64,000 nucleotides of DNA from Aquibium oceanicum (GTDB lineage Bacteria; Pseudomonadota; Alphaproteobacteria; Rhizobiales; Rhizobiaceae): assembly GCF_001889605.1 (NCBI RefSeq), contig NZ_CP018171.1, forward strand, positions 4,052,501 through 4,116,500. The letters run 5' to 3'. Positions 63,004 to 64,000 of the stretch are shown one piece after another. The position numbers were made by a program, and so were the translations under genes. Positions within the stretch are counted from its first letter, which is position 1. Each line of letters opens with the position of its first letter. The notes beneath the pieces were generated by a model that was not told where the DNA came from, ran no database searches, and worked only from the letters and a program-made list of their open reading frames with translations.

Positions 63004-64000
63004 ATGACAGGACATTTCTACCACCGCATTGACCGCAGAATCCTCCTCAAGACCGGCGCGGCGGCAGGCCTGCTCGCCGTTGCGCCGGGCATCCAGCTCC
63101 TCTCCGCGACATCCGCGAGGGCCGCTGCCAAGCTTGTCATCCAGTATGACTGGCTGATGTCGAACGGCCAGATCGGCGACATCGCGGCCATGAAGAACGG
63201 CTACTTCGAGGAAGCCGGCTTCGAGGTCACGTTCAGCCCCGGCGGACCGAACTCGGCGACCGTGCCGCCGGTGATCTCGGGCTCGGCCCAGCTCGGGCAG
63301 TTCTCCGAAACACCGCAGCTCTTCGCCGCCCGTGCGAGCGGCGTGCCCGTCCGCATCATCGCCTGCGGCTTCCGCACCGGCCCCTATGCGCTGACCTCCA
63401 AGCCAGGCAAGCCGATCAATGGCGTGGCCGACCTGAAGGGCAAGACGATCGGCATACAGCCGACGGCGCGTTTCCTGATGGACGCCATCCTGTCCAAGAA
63501 CGGCATAGCGCCCGCCGACGTGAACGTCATCAACGTCGGTTTCGACAAGGGGCCGCTGGTGCGCGGCGAGGTCGACGCCATCGGTGGCTGGATCACCAAC
63601 ACCCAGGCGCTCTCCGTGGTCGGCGAGGATCGCGTCGATCTCCTCGTCCGCGACCTTGGTCTGGACTCCTACGCCAACGTCTACTCGCCACCGACAGCGC
63701 GATCGACAGCGACGCCGACACGCTGGCGAAGTTCATTGGCGCGGTGGCGAAAGGCTGGGGCTGGGTGCACGCCAACCCGCAGGAGGCCGTCCAGACGATG
63801 GTCGGCGCCTATCCGGAAATGGATCTCGGCTGGGAGGAGAAGACGATCGACCTGATCCTCAAGCTCTCCTTCGACGAGAACACCGCCGCCGGCGGATGGG
63901 GCACGTTCAGCCCCGAGTCGCTCGACAGCCAGCTGTCGCTGCTCGACAAGGTCGGCCAGTATCCGAACGGTCGGCCGAAGACCGAGGACGTCCACACGAC
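63004..64000 (+). pseudogene. ABC transporter substrate-binding protein (NMT1/SsuA type), frameshifted, 3' end outside window
   Basis: From ATG 63004 the protein has a Tat-like signal (RIDRRILLKTGAAAGLLAVAPGIQLL) and the NMT1/SsuA fold start AAKLVIQYDWLMSNGQIGDIAAMKNGYFEEAGFEV. It continues to LDSYANVYS near 63690, where one T seems to be missing. The next frame carries on as TDSAIDSDADTLAKFIGAVAKGWGWVHANPQEAV to the window edge. The signal contains RR-x-x-L-L. Such proteins bind nitrate-, sulfonate- or pyrimidine-type ligands. Sequencing error is possible. Confidence 0.82.

Overview
The window is a GC-rich alphaproteobacterial chromosome segment, most likely Rhizobiales and probably Phyllobacteriaceae (Mesorhizobium/Aquamicrobium-like). 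This rests on gene content and style: CIRCE-controlled groESL, TRAP, nucleoside-type and peptide-type ABC operons in tight ATGA-overlapping strings, a beta-keto acid cleavage enzyme, and IS3-family elements. The genus is inference; no 16S gene is present.

Layout. 1-11.0 kb is core and housekeeping: DUF1622, MgtC-like protein, groEL-groES with CIRCE and a terminator, galE, an aminotransferase, guaB, an MFS exporter, rlmE and a Ppx/GppA phosphatase. 11.2-18.1 kb is a catabolic operon: TetR regulator, TRAP transporter (DctP-Q-M), metal-dependent cyclase, BKACE (DUF849), OsmC-like protein and SMP-30 lactonase. 18.2-22.2 kb is a minus-strand block of genes I do not recognise; two are paralogues of each other, and strong Shine-Dalgarno sequences precede the three large ones. 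22.6-32.3 kb is one long operon: GntR regulator, nucleoside-type ABC importer (BMP protein, ATPase, two permeases), cysteine hydrolase, PfkB kinase, nucleoside phosphorylase, SIS isomerase and aldehyde dehydrogenase. It looks like uptake and dismantling of a nucleoside-like compound.

32.4-51.1 kb is an accessory island. Its left edge carries the 3' part of a tRNA-Gly(CCC) and a scrambled remnant of the aldehyde dehydrogenase gene. Inside are an HTH / 56-aa / NYN-endonuclease cassette, two near-identical inverted IS3-family copies flanking a resolvase-like gene, a possible replication initiator, a frameshifted sunset-type protein gene, a broken SDR, a frameshifted GGDEF-EAL protein, two separated tRNA-Arg pieces, a small redox-type cluster (YHS, DUF1348, PNPOx, CMD) with a divergent LysR, and a tyrosine integrase cut off by another IS3-family element.

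51.1-60.1 kb is a metabolic unit: RidA-like protein, dipeptide-type ABC transporter (DppA-B-C-D-F), amidohydrolase, ACC-deaminase/D-cysteine-desulfhydrase-type PLP enzyme and a divergent IclR regulator with a palindrome between them. 60.3-64.0 kb holds a GlcD-like FAD oxidase, a FadR-type regulator, a VOC protein and a frameshifted NMT1-type ABC binding protein running off the end.

Several genes (SDR, GGDEF-EAL, sunset protein, NMT1 protein, one IS copy) are broken by indels, some of them single bases in short homopolymers. This may be real decay or base-calling error, and only raw reads can tell.
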